Origin: Candidatus Fukatsuia symbiotica
Lineage (GTDB): Bacteria; Pseudomonadota; Gammaproteobacteria; Enterobacterales; Enterobacteriaceae
DNA: 64,000 nucleotides
Assembly (NCBI RefSeq): GCF_003122425.1
Contig: NZ_CP021659.1
Coordinates: 1,178,001 to 1,242,000, forward strand
Direction: 5' to 3'
A program made the position numbers and the translations under genes. Each line of letters starts with the position of its first letter. The first letter of the stretch is position 1. Shown in pieces: positions 37,943 to 46,627 of the stretch. The notes under the pieces were generated by a model. That model saw only the letters and a program-made list of their open reading frames with translations, was not told the DNA's origin and searched no databases.

Positions 37943-38133
37943 AACCGAAGCCATTTTCACAACACGTACGTATCACTTTCGAGCCCAGCCGGTTTTCTGA
38001 CGACCAGCTGACGGATGTTTATGAACAGCTGACTCCCGTTAACCACCACGTGCTTACCCCTCACGACCAGGCCCAGGCCAAACCTCACCGGGCTCCTGCC
38101 CGCTCAACCGCTAGACGGAGCAAAATGTTATGA
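37939..38133 (+). CDS. Small basic protein coupled to serine recombinase
   Basis: 64 residues, MKPKPFSQHVRITFEPSRFSDDQ..., with a strongly basic tail (KPHRAPARSTARRSKML). Overlaps the recombinase start by ATGA. Copy at 61272-61466 differs by one residue (Gln to Arg). Possibly an accessory or directionality factor of the recombinase; no family recognised. Confidence 0.6.
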   Translation: MKPKPFSQHVRITFEPSRFSDDQLTDVYEQLTPVNHHVLTPHDQAQAKPHRAPARSTARRSKML

Positions 38134-39923
38134 ACAAGGCACTGGTCGCACTCTACGCCCGCGTTTCTTCCGGGCAACAGGTAAAAAATGGCACCATCGG
38201 CAGTCAGCTTGCAGCAATCAAGGACCGCATCCGTGAGGACGGCCACGTGTTGCCTGACGCCATGCTCTTTATCGATGATGGTGTCAGCGGTGCTACACTT
38301 ATCCGCCCGCAACTAGAGCGCCTGAGGGACTACGCGGCGGCAGGCGATATTGAATGCCTGTACATCCTGTCGCCCGACAGGCTAGCCCGTAAATACGCCT
38401 ATCAGGCTCTGCTGATGGAAGAGTTCAGCGCCTGCGGCGTGGAGGTTATCTTTATCTGTCACACCCCCGGCGACACGCCGGAAGACATGATGCTTCTGCA
38501 GATGCAGGGGATGTTTGCTGAATATGAGCGGGCAAAGATTATGGAGCGCAACCGGCGTGGTAAGCTTCACGGTGCACGCTGTGGTAATGTCGGTGTCCTT
38601 TCCGGTGCACCTTACGGTTATCGGTATATCCGCAGGCAGCCGGACGGGACACCCGCACAGTATATTGTCAACCTTCATGAAGCCTCCGTGGTCAGGAAGA
38701 TATTTAGTTGGGCTGGCATAGAGCGCCTGAGTCTAGGCGGTGTGGTCAGACGTCTGGCTGAGAAAGGCATAGAAAGCGCCACCGGCAAACCCGGCTGGGA
38801 CCGCAGTACGGTATGGGGCATGTTAAAGAACCCCGCTTACAAAGGACTTGCTGTGTTCGGAAAAACGAAAAACTGCGCCCCCCGTCCCCGGGTGAGAGCA
38901 GCGCGCAACAGTGCAGATATCCTCAAGAACGGTTATTCAGTAATACGAAGTAAGCCGGATGACGGCATCGGGATCCCTGTGCCTGCCATCATCAACAGCG
39001 CTCTTTTCTTGACGGTCAACGAACAGCTGGAAGAAAACCGCCGACATGCACGACAGGGGCGCCGGGGAGCCGCTTATCTCTTACAGGGGCTGACTGTGTG
39101 CGGCCACTGTCGCTATGCGTATTATGGCAAAAAAGTCAGTAAATCTGCGGCAAAAGGGGGGGCGCAGTATTCTTATTACCACTGTACTGGGACGGATGCT
39201 TACCGCTTTGGGGGCATTCGGGTGTGTGACAATAAACAGGTCAGGACATCCATGCTGGATGAAACGGTCTGGGCACAGGTCATTGCGCTGCTGTCTGAGC
39301 CGGAACGGCTGAAAAAAGAATATGAGCAGCGTCTAACGCAGGCGTCAGAGCACAGTGGACAGACCGCAGATGCTGAGCGTCTGAAAAAGCAAGAAAATCA
39401 GCTAAACGTGGGGCGGTCCCGATTGATTGATAGTTTTGCCGAAGGGCTGATTGGCAAAACAGACTTTGAACCACGGATCAGAGTGATGACGCTCAGGCTG
39501 GCGGAACTTGCGCGCCAGAGAGTGAAGGTGAAACAGGCCACAGAGAACCAGCATGAGTTGCTGCTACTGGTTAACCGGGTGGAGGATTTTGCTGCTGCGG
39601 TCACGGAACGCCTGAGTACGGACGATTTTCTGATGAAGCGAGAAATTCTGCGTGCGCTGGTGAAACGGATAGAAATTTATCGTGATGAAATTGTGGTGGT
39701 TTTTCGGGTGAATCCCGGGAATGATACCAGCCTGGAAGCAGGATCAGACAAAACATATGGCAGAAGTTTGCCAGATTGTTTGCGGAGTAATCACTCCCCC
39801 TTGCGGCGTACCGGTCGTCTCCTTCCGGATTTTCATCTCTTCCATCGCTCCAGCTTTAAGCCACATCTCGATCAGCTTTACAACCGAGCGATCAATGACT
39901 CTGGTTCGAACGGACAGCAGTAA
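38130..39923 (+). CDS. Large serine recombinase, copy 1 (intact)
   Basis: 597 codons; the last roughly 50 (after about residue 548) are translated from the inverted intron. N-terminal resolvase domain with catalytic Ser13 (LYARVSS) and SPDRLARKYAYQ; recombinase domain (about residues 165-290: PYGYRYIRR, WDRSTVWGMLKNPAYKG); zinc ribbon (CGHCRYAYYGKK...YYHCTGTD) and coiled-coil region (about residues 390-480). This is the architecture of phage- and transposon-type large serine recombinases. Its normal C-terminus may have been replaced at the junction. Confidence 0.88.
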   Translation: MNKALVALYARVSSGQQVKNGTIGSQLAAIKDRIREDGHVLPDAMLFIDDGVSGATLIRPQLERLRDYAAAGDIECLYILSPDRLARKYAYQALLMEEFSACGVEVIFICHTPGDTPEDMMLLQMQGMFAEYERAKIMERNRRGKLHGARCGNVGVLSGAPYGYRYIRRQPDGTPAQYIVNLHEASVVRKIFSWAGIERLSLGGVVRRLAEKGIESATGKPGWDRSTVWGMLKNPAYKGLAVFGKTKNCAPRPRVRAARNSADILKNGYSVIRSKPDDGIGIPVPAIINSALFLTVNEQLEENRRHARQGRRGAAYLLQGLTVCGHCRYAYYGKKVSKSAAKGGAQYSYYHCTGTDAYRFGGIRVCDNKQVRTSMLDETVWAQVIALLSEPERLKKEYEQRLTQASEHSGQTADAERLKKQENQLNVGRSRLIDSFAEGLIGKTDFEPRIRVMTLRLAELARQRVKVKQATENQHELLLLVNRVEDFAAAVTERLSTDDFLMKREILRALVKRIEIYRDEIVVVFRVNPGNDTSLEAGSDKTYGRSLPDCLRSNHSPLRRTGRLLPDFHLFHRSSFKPHLDQLYNRAINDSGSNGQQ

Positions 39924-40475
39924 TTTATCGTGCGGAATTGTGTCAAAGTACGACTTCAAATCCGCATCTACCACCCAGTGGCACTTGAAATTCAGCCACT
40001 TGTAGATTTCCCGCAATGCTTGTTGTGCATTCTTCCGAGGCCGGAAGCCATACGAGCAATCCTTGAAGGTAGCCTCAAAAAGAGGTTCGATAACAATTTT
40101 CACCGCTGCCTGAACAACACGATCTGCGATAACGGGAATGCCTAGAGGTCTTTGCGTTCCGTCAGCCTTGGGGATGTACACCCGTTTGACCGGCAGAGGC
40201 GTGTACCTCTTTTCCATGAGTTTTGTTTGGATTTCAGCCAAGAATGACCCAACTCCAACTTCCTTTTCAATGACTTCAAAAGTCTGCTGGTCGATGCCTG
40301 GGGCACCTTTGTTGGCTCGGACTTGCTTGTAGGCCATCCATAACACATCGATCTGACACACCTTGTCATACAGCATGCCGAATTTCCGTGTTGGATTCGT
40401 CTTGGCTGCTAGGTATAACTTTCGTTGCAGTACTCGCACTCTTTCTAGCGACGTGTTTTCAGCTTTCGCAATCAC
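39784..40475 (-). pseudogene. Truncated intron reverse transcriptase, inverted copy
   Basis: Same 231 codons as 37104-37795, GTG start at 40475, broken at the same GGVITP point. Reading continues into the recombinase cassette from the other side for a few residues (WQTSAICFV) before a stop. Confidence 0.92.
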
Positions 40476-41006
40476 GTAATGCCTCCTACAAAAAATAGCA
40501 TGACAGAAGCAGAGGCCCTTCTCTCCGACGAGGTTATGTTGTCCTCATCATCAACAGTACTATGGCCTCCTCCGACTCCTCTATCCCGCGTCTATTCGAA
40601 CTTCGGCGGTTACCTTATATCTTCAATTACGCGGTGGGTTAAACCACGACGGGTAGAGGTCTCGTTCGTTCCGCTCAGTTCTATGCGCACATCCCATCCT
40701 CAATACCCCGAGTTCCCGTTCTAGCTTCAAGTGGTTAGTTAATCCACTAGAACTCGATGACCTTCGCCCCCATTCCAAAGGCTCGGCGGAACCACCCTAC
40801 ACCACACTCTCCCAGCATTGCCGTGTGGCTGACATTTACGAGGCTTGTTCAGGTTCACTTTCGTTACGGGCTGTGTGCTTGCGCGCGCCCACGGACTGGG
40901 TCAGGGGCAACGTTTATCCGGCGTTGCTTCCATGTTTCAGTCGCCTTCCACATGTACGCCATAGCTACGCAATCAAACTAACCAATTATTGCAGCAGGAC
41001 TCGCAC
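39784..41006 (-). mobile_element. Group II intron 5' half, inverted copy (prophage B)
   Basis: Exact inverted counterpart of 36573-37795; its 5' end GTGCGAG is at 41006. It holds the truncated reverse transcriptase 40475-39784. 31 bp separate it from the ssb stop of prophage B. Confidence 0.85.
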
Positions 41007-41037
41007 CTGCAAGAAACTGAGCAGCTTAGCGAACCGC

Positions 41038-41478
41038 TCAAAACGGGATGTCATCCCCGTCGTCATTAAAATTTGTGAACGGCATCACATTGCTTTGTTG
41101 ACAGGGTGCCTTGGTAGGGTATTGGGGTAGCGCTTGGGTGGGTTGTTGTCTCTGTGTCTGCTGTCCCGCGTCGACAAAGCCCAAACGTGCATTGTTTAGC
41201 TCCAAGACGATCGCTTGTCCGTTTTTCCCTTCGTAGCTGTCGATCTTGATGCTTTCACCGAAGAGCTCAACGATAGCACCTGGGTTGAGTGTTTCGCGGT
41301 AAAAATCTGCTTGATTGCCGGCTTTGGCAAACAGTACCGCCTGGTAGTTAGTGAAAGCATGGGCTTTTAATTTGCGATCGTAGTATTTAACGCCACCCCG
41401 TAGGGCGAAGCCGATGGCGTCAGTGGCCGTAAATTCTCTGGCGGCCTGTTGGAGTTTGAGGGTGATGGTGTGTGCCAT
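41038..41478 (-). CDS. ssb: Single-stranded DNA-binding protein, prophage B
   Basis: 146 residues, identical to the product of 36101-36541, with the NFNDDGDDIPF tail. Last gene of the prophage B recombination module before the inverted intron. Confidence 0.83.
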   Translation of the reverse strand: MAHTITLKLQQAAREFTATDAIGFALRGGVKYYDRKLKAHAFTNYQAVLFAKAGNQADFYRETLNPGAIVELFGESIKIDSYEGKNGQAIVLELNNARLGFVDAGQQTQRQQPTQALPQYPTKAPCQQSNVMPFTNFNDDGDDIPF

Positions 41479-42092
41479 TAGGCTGCCTTCTCTAAGGTTG
41501 CTGAGTGGGTGAGATAAATGTCGTTGGCTTTTTGTGCTAAATCAGGCTGCTGGATAAGCAGCTGGCTCAGTCGGTTATAAGCCCCCTGTAAGGCCACTTT
41601 ATCCTTGCATTGACGCGCCCAGTGGGTGAAATCGGTGAGGTATTGTTCGGGTGTCCGTGCAACGGTGGACTTCGTGTGTGGGGTTCCCTTGTTTTCTTGC
41701 TGTTTATAGGCCTCGGTGTCGGCATCTTTGGCATCATCAATCGCAAACAGGCCGTTCAGGCAGTACTTACGCGCGTAGGAACTGGTTGCCCCGGTCAGCT
41801 GTGCCGCATCCATGCCTTTTTTGTTCAATTCTTCCCGTGCGATGGCGGAGGCCTGAAACGAATTTTCACCATCCGTCAGGGTCGCTGTTGCCTTGACGTA
41901 ATAGCGATCGCCTATTTGTACGATTTCATCACTTATCGAGAGAAATAAATCACCCAGCAGCGGCTTAACGCCTTCCAAAATGTCTTCACAGCTGCGGTAG
42001 TGGTATTTACCAAAGGTATTGTATTGATTTTTCGGTGCATTAAGTTCGCGTTGGATAGTGGCCAGCTTAAGATAAAAGGCTTTATTCTCCAT
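41478..42092 (-). CDS. erf: Erf-family annealing recombinase, prophage B
   Basis: 204 residues, identical to the product of 35487-36101; start ATG 42092. Complete identity between two otherwise diverged prophages shows recent duplication or conversion of the arm. Confidence 0.88.
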   Translation of the reverse strand: MENKAFYLKLATIQRELNAPKNQYNTFGKYHYRSCEDILEGVKPLLGDLFLSISDEIVQIGDRYYVKATATLTDGENSFQASAIAREELNKKGMDAAQLTGATSSYARKYCLNGLFAIDDAKDADTEAYKQQENKGTPHTKSTVARTPEQYLTDFTHWARQCKDKVALQGAYNRLSQLLIQQPDLAQKANDIYLTHSATLEKAA

Positions 42093-42387
42093 AATAGACC
42101 TCGTCATAGTCATCGCCACTGTAGAGCCGTTCTTTGGCTAACATCCACTTCGCTTTTGAGATAAAAATGCTGAAAAATGCCTCATCGAGGTCATCGGGTT
42201 CGGTTTCATCCAAGGCGAGTGCCAAGGCCTCACTATCAAAATGGGGCAATTTTTTAAAGAGCTGGGCGATGTGGTCAAAGGTGAAGTATTTGTCCCACTC
42301 TTCCGCCTGTTCATTAATGTTGTGCCAATCTTGATCACTGAACGTGTTCATTATTTTTCGTGCTTCAATAAGCGTCTCGGGTGTCAT
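42082..42387 (-). CDS. Conserved acidic phage early protein, prophage B
   Basis: 101 residues, identical to the product of 35192-35497. Overlaps erf by 11 bp and the 43-residue gene by 4 bp. Function unknown. Confidence 0.65.
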   Translation of the reverse strand: MTPETLIEARKIMNTFSDQDWHNINEQAEEWDKYFTFDHIAQLFKKLPHFDSEALALALDETEPDDLDEAFFSIFISKAKWMLAKERLYSGDDYDEVYYGE

Positions 42388-42515
42388 GCCAGTCGCCCTC
42401 TGCTTTTACAATACGCTTGAGACATGCGGGCATAGCCCCGCTCGCTGTTAAGGAAAACTCGCTTCACACCGTTGATCATGATGATTAATGCGTTATCTTG
42501 GATAGTAAAAATCAT
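42384..42515 (-). CDS. Small phage protein in early operon, prophage B
   Basis: 43 residues, identical to the product of 35064-35195. The gene in front of it in prophage C (44 residues, 57937-58071) is deleted here, apparently between the short repeats GAACCATGA at its two ends. Confidence 0.65.
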   Translation of the reverse strand: MIFTIQDNALIIMINGVKRVFLNSERGYARMSQAYCKSRGRLA

Positions 42516-42551
42516 GGTTCGCCTCTGTGGGTTAATTCAATAACGCCCCTG

Positions 42552-42875
42552 CTAAGCAGAAGCGGTGATAACTTTGTTTGTCCTGCGGGTTCCTCGAACC
42601 GAAAATAACCAGACTCTTGGCATCAGCCGGTTGTACAGGCTGTCCTGTGGCTTTTTACGTAAAGGAAAGGCCGTCGCTAGAGCAATCGCCCGATCTACCT
42701 CTGAGCGAGGGTGAGCACGCACTATTTTTGCGTGATGGCCCCCTCTCCGATCAAGGCTATTTTCGATCGCCTCACGTGAAATAGCCTGCGCTTTACGGCG
42801 TTGATGTCTGCGGTATTTGGCATTACCGCCATACGTTGCCTTGCGTTTCGATGGCTTGTAAATAATCGTTGCCAT
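42552..42875 (-). CDS. P22-type N antitermination protein, prophage B
   Basis: 107 residues, Arg-rich [19 protein letters not shown] as in A. Differs from the A protein at about 15 positions, in contrast with the identical genes just downstream. ACCTCCGATT upstream (reverse AGGAGGT-like) gives a stronger ribosome binding site than in A. Confidence 0.87.
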   Translation of the reverse strand: MATIIYKPSKRKATYGGNAKYRRHQRRKAQAISREAIENSLDRRGGHHAKIVRAHPRSEVDRAIALATAFPLRKKPQDSLYNRLMPRVWLFSVRGTRRTNKVITASA

Positions 42876-42888
42876 AACTTACCTCCGA

Positions 42889-42932
42889 TTGATTTCTGGA
42901 TAAGCTGGTGACACAACCTATTCAGAAACCAA
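42889..42932 (-). promoter_or_regulatory. Leader hairpin before N, prophage B
   Basis: On the reverse strand TTGGTTTCTGAATAG pairs with TTATCCAGAAATCAA, using two G-T pairs where prophage A has Watson-Crick pairs. Same position relative to boxB and N as in A. Confidence 0.7.
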
Positions 42933-42949
42933 CGGGTGAACGCAAGGGT

Positions 42950-42991
42950 GCACTTTGTCAGTGCTACCAAACTCCAAATTGTTAAAGAGCA
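42950..42991 (-). promoter_or_regulatory. nutL site (boxB + boxA), prophage B
   Basis: boxB GCACTGACAAAGTGC is the complement of 42950-42964; boxA TGCTCTTTAACAA the complement of 42979-42991. Identical to the sites of prophages A and C. Confidence 0.88.
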
Positions 42992-43124
42992 TCCGCTTGA
43001 GCGGGGTATATCGGGCATTCTATTTCGCGAATCATTCCGATTTTCATGCGCCTACTTCATGGGCTTTCCTTGCCTGCTTCGCGTTAGTGATGAAGTTAAT
43101 ATAACCAAAGATATATATTATTTC

Positions 43125-43136
43125 AATATCCATAAG
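43125..43136 (-). promoter_or_regulatory. Candidate PL operator, prophage B
   Basis: AATATCCATAAG here matches AATATCCAAAAG at 44048-44059 in the cI-cro gap at 11 of 12 positions. This is the only clear motif shared by the two early control regions of prophage B. It differs from the operators of A and C. Confidence 0.5.
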
Positions 43137-43139
43137 TGA

Positions 43140-43400
43140 ACTTTTGGCTATAATCATGATAGTTTCTTGATAATTAAAGTGATTTATTTTTTATATATAT
43201 GGCAATCAAGGGAAGGGTAATTTATTTAATAAAGAATAAATTACGTATTCGGGTATGATGAACTGTGTTTTTTTACAGACCATTTTGGTCCAATACTGTA
43301 TAATGCCGATTTTGTTTTTTCAGAAAAAGGATTTTTTTATGATAGAAATGGTAAGGGTAGGGGCTGGAAAATATGAGACAACCCATCCATCTTTGGCGTG
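43140..43400. other. AT-rich region between PL and cI, prophage B
   Basis: About 260 bp with no convincing gene; very AT-rich around 43170-43240. An open frame at 43255-43536 runs antisense into cI and is taken as a shadow. Confidence 0.4.
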
Positions 43401-44012
43401 TTATTTACGGCGAAGGCTCCGAGAAAGGTACACAATAACACCTATCAGCGACGATTTTGATGTTAATTCAAGCAAAGGTATCCTTGGATCATCTACCGCC
43501 AAAAATCCAAATGAACCACCTTGCATGAAACGGTAAACCGATGCTAATTCGTTGACGTGGGCGTATACTAAATCATTTGTTCCTGGTATTTCTTTTATAT
43601 CTACAACGATCAATGTCCCTGATGGAGCTTCGGCACAACCACTGTTAACATTAAGCCTGTATGCCCTACAAGTTTTTGATTTAACTGAGTCGGGAACTAA
43701 AACTCTTTCTCCTGTCAGGCCATTTTTTCCATAAACATCGACTGAAAAAACATCATCATATGACCGCTTTATTTCTGCTATATCATTGCTGCTGTTGTCA
43801 TTCATTGGCCCCTTTCCTTCGCTTAACCATTCAGCCCTAACGTTAAGCACCCTGGATAGTTGAAGAATTTTGGTACTACTTAACGCTTTTCCGCTAAGTA
43901 GTTTCCAGATACTAGGTTGAGCCATGCCCGTGGCGGACGCCAATTTTGCTTGCGTAAATTTACCCGTATCCATAGCCATTTTTAGGCGTTCAGCTAGTGT
44001 GGTCTCTTTCAT
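43401..44012 (-). CDS. CI-like repressor with incomplete protease site, prophage B
   Basis: 203 residues from ATG 44012; further ATGs upstream lack a better ribosome site. The helix-turn-helix AMDTGKFTQAKLASATGMAQPSIWKLLSG is clear. The C-terminal domain keeps the S24 outline (GTLIVVDIKEIPGTNDLVYAHV), with a Ser in VNSGCAE, but the residue expected to be the catalytic Lys is Leu or Asp (TNDLVYAHV versus KNGKIYAVS). Self-cleavage is therefore doubtful and the prophage may not respond to SOS. Operator motif AATATCCAWAAG. Confidence 0.82.
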   Translation of the reverse strand: MKETTLAERLKMAMDTGKFTQAKLASATGMAQPSIWKLLSGKALSSTKILQLSRVLNVRAEWLSEGKGPMNDNSSNDIAEIKRSYDDVFSVDVYGKNGLTGERVLVPDSVKSKTCRAYRLNVNSGCAEAPSGTLIVVDIKEIPGTNDLVYAHVNELASVYRFMQGGSFGFLAVDDPRIPLLELTSKSSLIGVIVYLSRSLRRK

Positions 44013-44047
44013 ACTCTCCAACATATAGCTTTGGGTATTTTTAGTCA

Positions 44048-44090
44048 AATATCCAAAAGTATTGCAATTGTCGAATCTCAAAGTTATTAT
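44048..44090 (+). promoter_or_regulatory. PR promoter and operator of prophage B
   Basis: PR: TTGCAA at 44062-44067, 17-bp spacer, TATTAT at 44085-44090, 28 bp before the cro start. Candidate operator AATATCCAAAAG at 44048-44059 lies directly upstream. Confidence 0.6.
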
Positions 44091-44117
44091 CTCTTGTGTT
44101 CAAAATTGGAATTACTT

Positions 44118-44351
44118 ATGTCTATAAATTTATATGTGCAACGTGCAATCAGTATCGCTGGTAGCCAGAAAAAACTAGCGGACAAGGTAAGTGTAGCTCA
44201 GCCAACTATTTGGTGTTGGCTTCACCTAAAGAAAAAAGTTTCACCCAAAAATGTAAACGCTTTTATAAGAGCTGTTGATGGTGAATTCAAGGCTTACCAA
44301 ATTCGCCCGGATTTGCCCGACCTTTTTCCACATCCAGACGAAGCGGCCTGA
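44118..44351 (+). CDS. Cro-like repressor, prophage B
   Basis: 77 residues from ATG 44118. Helix-turn-helix AISIAGSQKKLADKVSVAQPTIWCWLHLKKKVSPKN; C-terminus AYQIRPDLPDLFPHPDEAA, identical to that of Cro in prophage C though the DNA-binding half differs. This shows recombination within the gene. Confidence 0.82.
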   Translation: MSINLYVQRAISIAGSQKKLADKVSVAQPTIWCWLHLKKKVSPKNVNAFIRAVDGEFKAYQIRPDLPDLFPHPDEAA

Positions 44352-44418
44352 TCTCATCGTGACGCCATGCTCTCATAACGCAAACAAAAGTATAACCCAA
44401 TAAGGAACAGGATAAATT

Positions 44419-44862
44419 ATGGACAAACGCGCATTAATTAACCGGATGTGTGAGCGAGTGACAGGCGGACGCGCCGTTGCTGCGGCGTATTTAGGGATGT
44501 CTGAATCTAAATTTAACAATCACTTGTATGAGAACAAAGGTGCTCGATTTTTCAGCGTCGATGAACTGGTAGCACTGCAAACACTGAGTGAGTCAACCTG
44601 GGTTGCGGAATATTTTGCTGCACGATCGAATGCCATCGTCGTACCTGCACCTTCTGCGGAGGTGGACACCGTGGAACTGCACCACATGAGCCTGAACACA
44701 GCAGTCAAACGCAGTGCTGTCGACCAGTTAATTCTTGATGCGATTAGGGAGCACGGGGGGATTAATGAACAAGCCCAACAGAAAATTCTGGATGCTCACC
44801 GTAAACACATCGCAACACGAGACGGTGAAGTTCGCGCCACGCTGCAGGTTTACAGTAAGTAA
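44419..44862 (+). CDS. CII-like phage regulator (YmfL type), prophage B
   Basis: 147 residues, intact. GGRAVAAAYLGMSESKFNNHLYENKGARFFSVDELVALQ gives the helix-turn-helix. Closely related to the broken copy in prophage C (55488-55930) and less to that of A. Confidence 0.77.
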   Translation: MDKRALINRMCERVTGGRAVAAAYLGMSESKFNNHLYENKGARFFSVDELVALQTLSESTWVAEYFAARSNAIVVPAPSAEVDTVELHHMSLNTAVKRSAVDQLILDAIREHGGINEQAQQKILDAHRKHIATRDGEVRATLQVYSK

Positions 44863-44916
44863 AAACACCGCGACTGCGGACCAGGCAGTCGCCCTACACA
44901 AACACACGGAGTGATG

Positions 44917-45477
44917 ATGAACCCATTATCAAACGCAGTCAACCCCAGCATGGGGAGTCGAGAGATAGCCGATTTAGTGGAGTCTCGTCACGACAATGTG
45001 AAAAGAGCCATTGAGCGCTTGGTTGAAAAGGGGATTATCAGACTTCCTCCAATGGAGGAGGTTAAAAATCAATCAGACCAATACGTTTTTGAATACAGGG
45101 TAGGTAAACGTGATAGCTATGTGGTGGTCGCCCAACTCTCCCCTGAATTTACCGCCCGCGTAGTCGATCGTTGGCAGCAACTGGAAGAGAAAGCGGCCTA
45201 CTCGTTTTTACCGGTCGATTATTTATCAGCCTTGAAAACATTAACGCAAGAGGTTGAGCGACGCCAACGGCTAGAAAACCCGTTAGCACGGGCTGCCCCT
45301 AAGATAGATTTCGCCGACCGTGTGAGCGAAGCCAGTGGCATTCTGGTGGGCAATTTTGCCAAGCTGATGGGCCTTCGTCCCAACAAATTGTTTGTTTGGT
45401 TACGCAAAAATCACGTGCTAATGGGTATTCCTTCTCGCAGAAATGTGCCTCGATATAGCAGGCGCCATGTAACGTGA
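44917..45477 (+). pseudogene. Rha-type regulator, 3' end removed at MITE 1
   Basis: Identical to the prophage C copy (54729-55433) from the start (GGAG 5 bp before ATG 44917) to SRRNVPR, about residue 180. It then enters the MITE (YSRRHVT, stop). The N-terminal Rha domain is kept; the C-terminal KilAC/ANT domain is lost. Confidence 0.85.
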
Positions 45478-45557
45478 TCTCTTTTGTTAATAAATATTAT
45501 TTAATATCAATATGTTATTGCTGATTTTTATAATCAACTTATACGGCCCCTGCTATA
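45454..45557 (+). repeat. 104-bp MITE, copy 1
   Basis: Terminal inverted repeats TATAGCAGGCGCC (left) and GGCCCCTGCTATA (right), length 104 bp, AT-rich interior with TTAATAAATATTA. The same element lies inverted at 51233-51336 with the same length and about 90 percent identity. TA at both ends suggests TA target duplication, as in IS630/Tc1-mariner-type elements. It joins rha to endolysin sequence. Confidence 0.85.
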
Positions 45558-45872
45558 CGGACAAAATGAAGCAATACCGGCTTTCTGAGCGTCGCTTAAC
45601 GGCACCTGAACATGACGTTCTACCCAGGCGATCGCTTTATCTACCTCAAATTTGTTAACCTGCTCGCATTTCTCTGCACTGAGTTGCAGGCCTTGCATTA
45701 CCGGCTTGTCATCAACTCGTGTCGCACCGCGGCAAATCGTCCACACATTCGCGCCGTCTCGATAGGCCGTCAGCCGATTGCCTTCTTTTTCATGCAAAAA
45801 TTGTGTAAGGATGGCGGTCGCTGTCGCCCCTGCCAAAATCAGTCCCAGCATGGGTTTGCTTAGCTTGCTCAT
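45552..45872 (-). pseudogene. Phage endolysin, 3' part missing, prophage B
   Basis: The first 107 codons match the complete endolysin at 22079-22597 nearly residue for residue, including Glu30, Asp39 and Thr45. The gene ends at the MITE just after SFCPY, losing about 65 residues. Start overlaps the holin stop (ATGA). Confidence 0.88.
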
Positions 45873-46072
45873 TTGCCTGTTGCGCTCTTACGCCGGTCTT
45901 CTTTAATCTTGAAATACAGATTGGTCAAATAGGTCAGCACCGCCAGCGAGACGCCCGCCAGCACGCCAATGGCGTTCCATTGTTCCGGGCTGTAGCTGTT
46001 TAGCAAACCATTCAGAATGCTACCGGCTGAGGCCCCGTAGGCAACGCCTGTCGTCAGTTTTTCCATGCTCAT
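45869..46072 (-). CDS. Phage holin, intact copy, prophage B
   Basis: 67 residues: [20 protein letters not shown], two hydrophobic segments ([37 protein letters not shown]) and a charged tail [13 protein letters not shown]. Pattern of small class II-type holins. Serves as reference for the deletion in the 22594-22786 copy. Confidence 0.82.
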   Translation of the reverse strand: MSMEKLTTGVAYGASAGSILNGLLNSYSPEQWNAIGVLAGVSLAVLTYLTNLYFKIKEDRRKSATGK

Positions 46073-46627
46073 TCTCGTCTCTCAGTGGGAATACCGTTTC
46101 CCGCTAGGGGTCGGGGTGGTGTCATAGAAATAGTGTCGCTTCCCTGGCCACTTATATACTCATTACCATTCGAAACACTGGAAAAATTAGATTTCGAATT
46201 TAATGTAAAATTATGATTTTAATCATAAAGTAATAATATTATTCTAAATACAAAAACCAGTATCTTCATGTCAAATGGGTATATCTCGTGAATTAAAAAG
46301 ATATAGCACTGATGGGTATTGGAGAAAGGTGCTAAATGTGAAAAAGACCACGCGATTCGCAACCTTAAATGAGCGTTTTTTGAAAGCGTATTACAAAAAT
46401 ATTCTGTATAAAGTCTCTTTGTATTAATACGTAAAGATACGTAACTATTATATTGCTAAACGTAAATAGGTTATTTGAAAGTAGAATTTTATCGATTAGA
46501 CTCGCTCGGACGGTGATTGTTTAGTACTTTTAACCATCACCCATTAAATATAAATAATCTAATTAAATTTTTCATTCAATTGCATAGCAATTTATTACCT
46601 ATTTCATTACCAGAGAAGAAAAGTAAA
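46073..46627. other. Lysis leader and AT-rich upstream region of effector-like gene
   Basis: About 550 bp. The first 100 bp carry the CCGTTTCCCGCTAGGGGTCG block of the lysis leader and, near 46335, GAAAAAGACCACGCGATTCG. The remainder is very AT-rich and should contain the promoter for the gene at 46628. No gene seen. Confidence 0.5.

Larger units (their letters stand above)
37796..39783 (+). mobile_element. Serine-recombinase cassette 1
   Basis: About 1.99 kb between the two inverted intron halves. Its ends are related inverted sequences: left GCAAACAATAGTGCAAACTT and, on the opposite strand from the right end, GCAAACAATCTGGCAAACTT. Contents: end of a truncated open frame, a 64-codon gene and a large serine recombinase, each overlapping the next by ATGA. 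Second copy at 61129-63115. Confidence 0.8.
39775..42520 (-). repeat. Right arm of the 2.75-kb inverted repeat
   Basis: Reverse complement of 35059-37804, without visible differences. The repeat ends at 42520, where prophages A and B diverge (AGGTGAACC versus AGGCGAACC before the ATG of the 43-residue gene). Confidence 0.93.

Noticed and set aside
35059-42520. Inverted repeat as a pure assembly artefact
   Set aside because: Not excluded, but the arms lead into clearly different repressor regions and a second, slightly diverged inverted unit exists at 59906-64000, which an artefact would not explain easily.
44352-44418. Possible nutR site (TGCTCTCATAACGC) between cro and the CII-like gene
   Set aside because: boxA-like only in part, and no boxB hairpin of the TGACAAA type could be found nearby.
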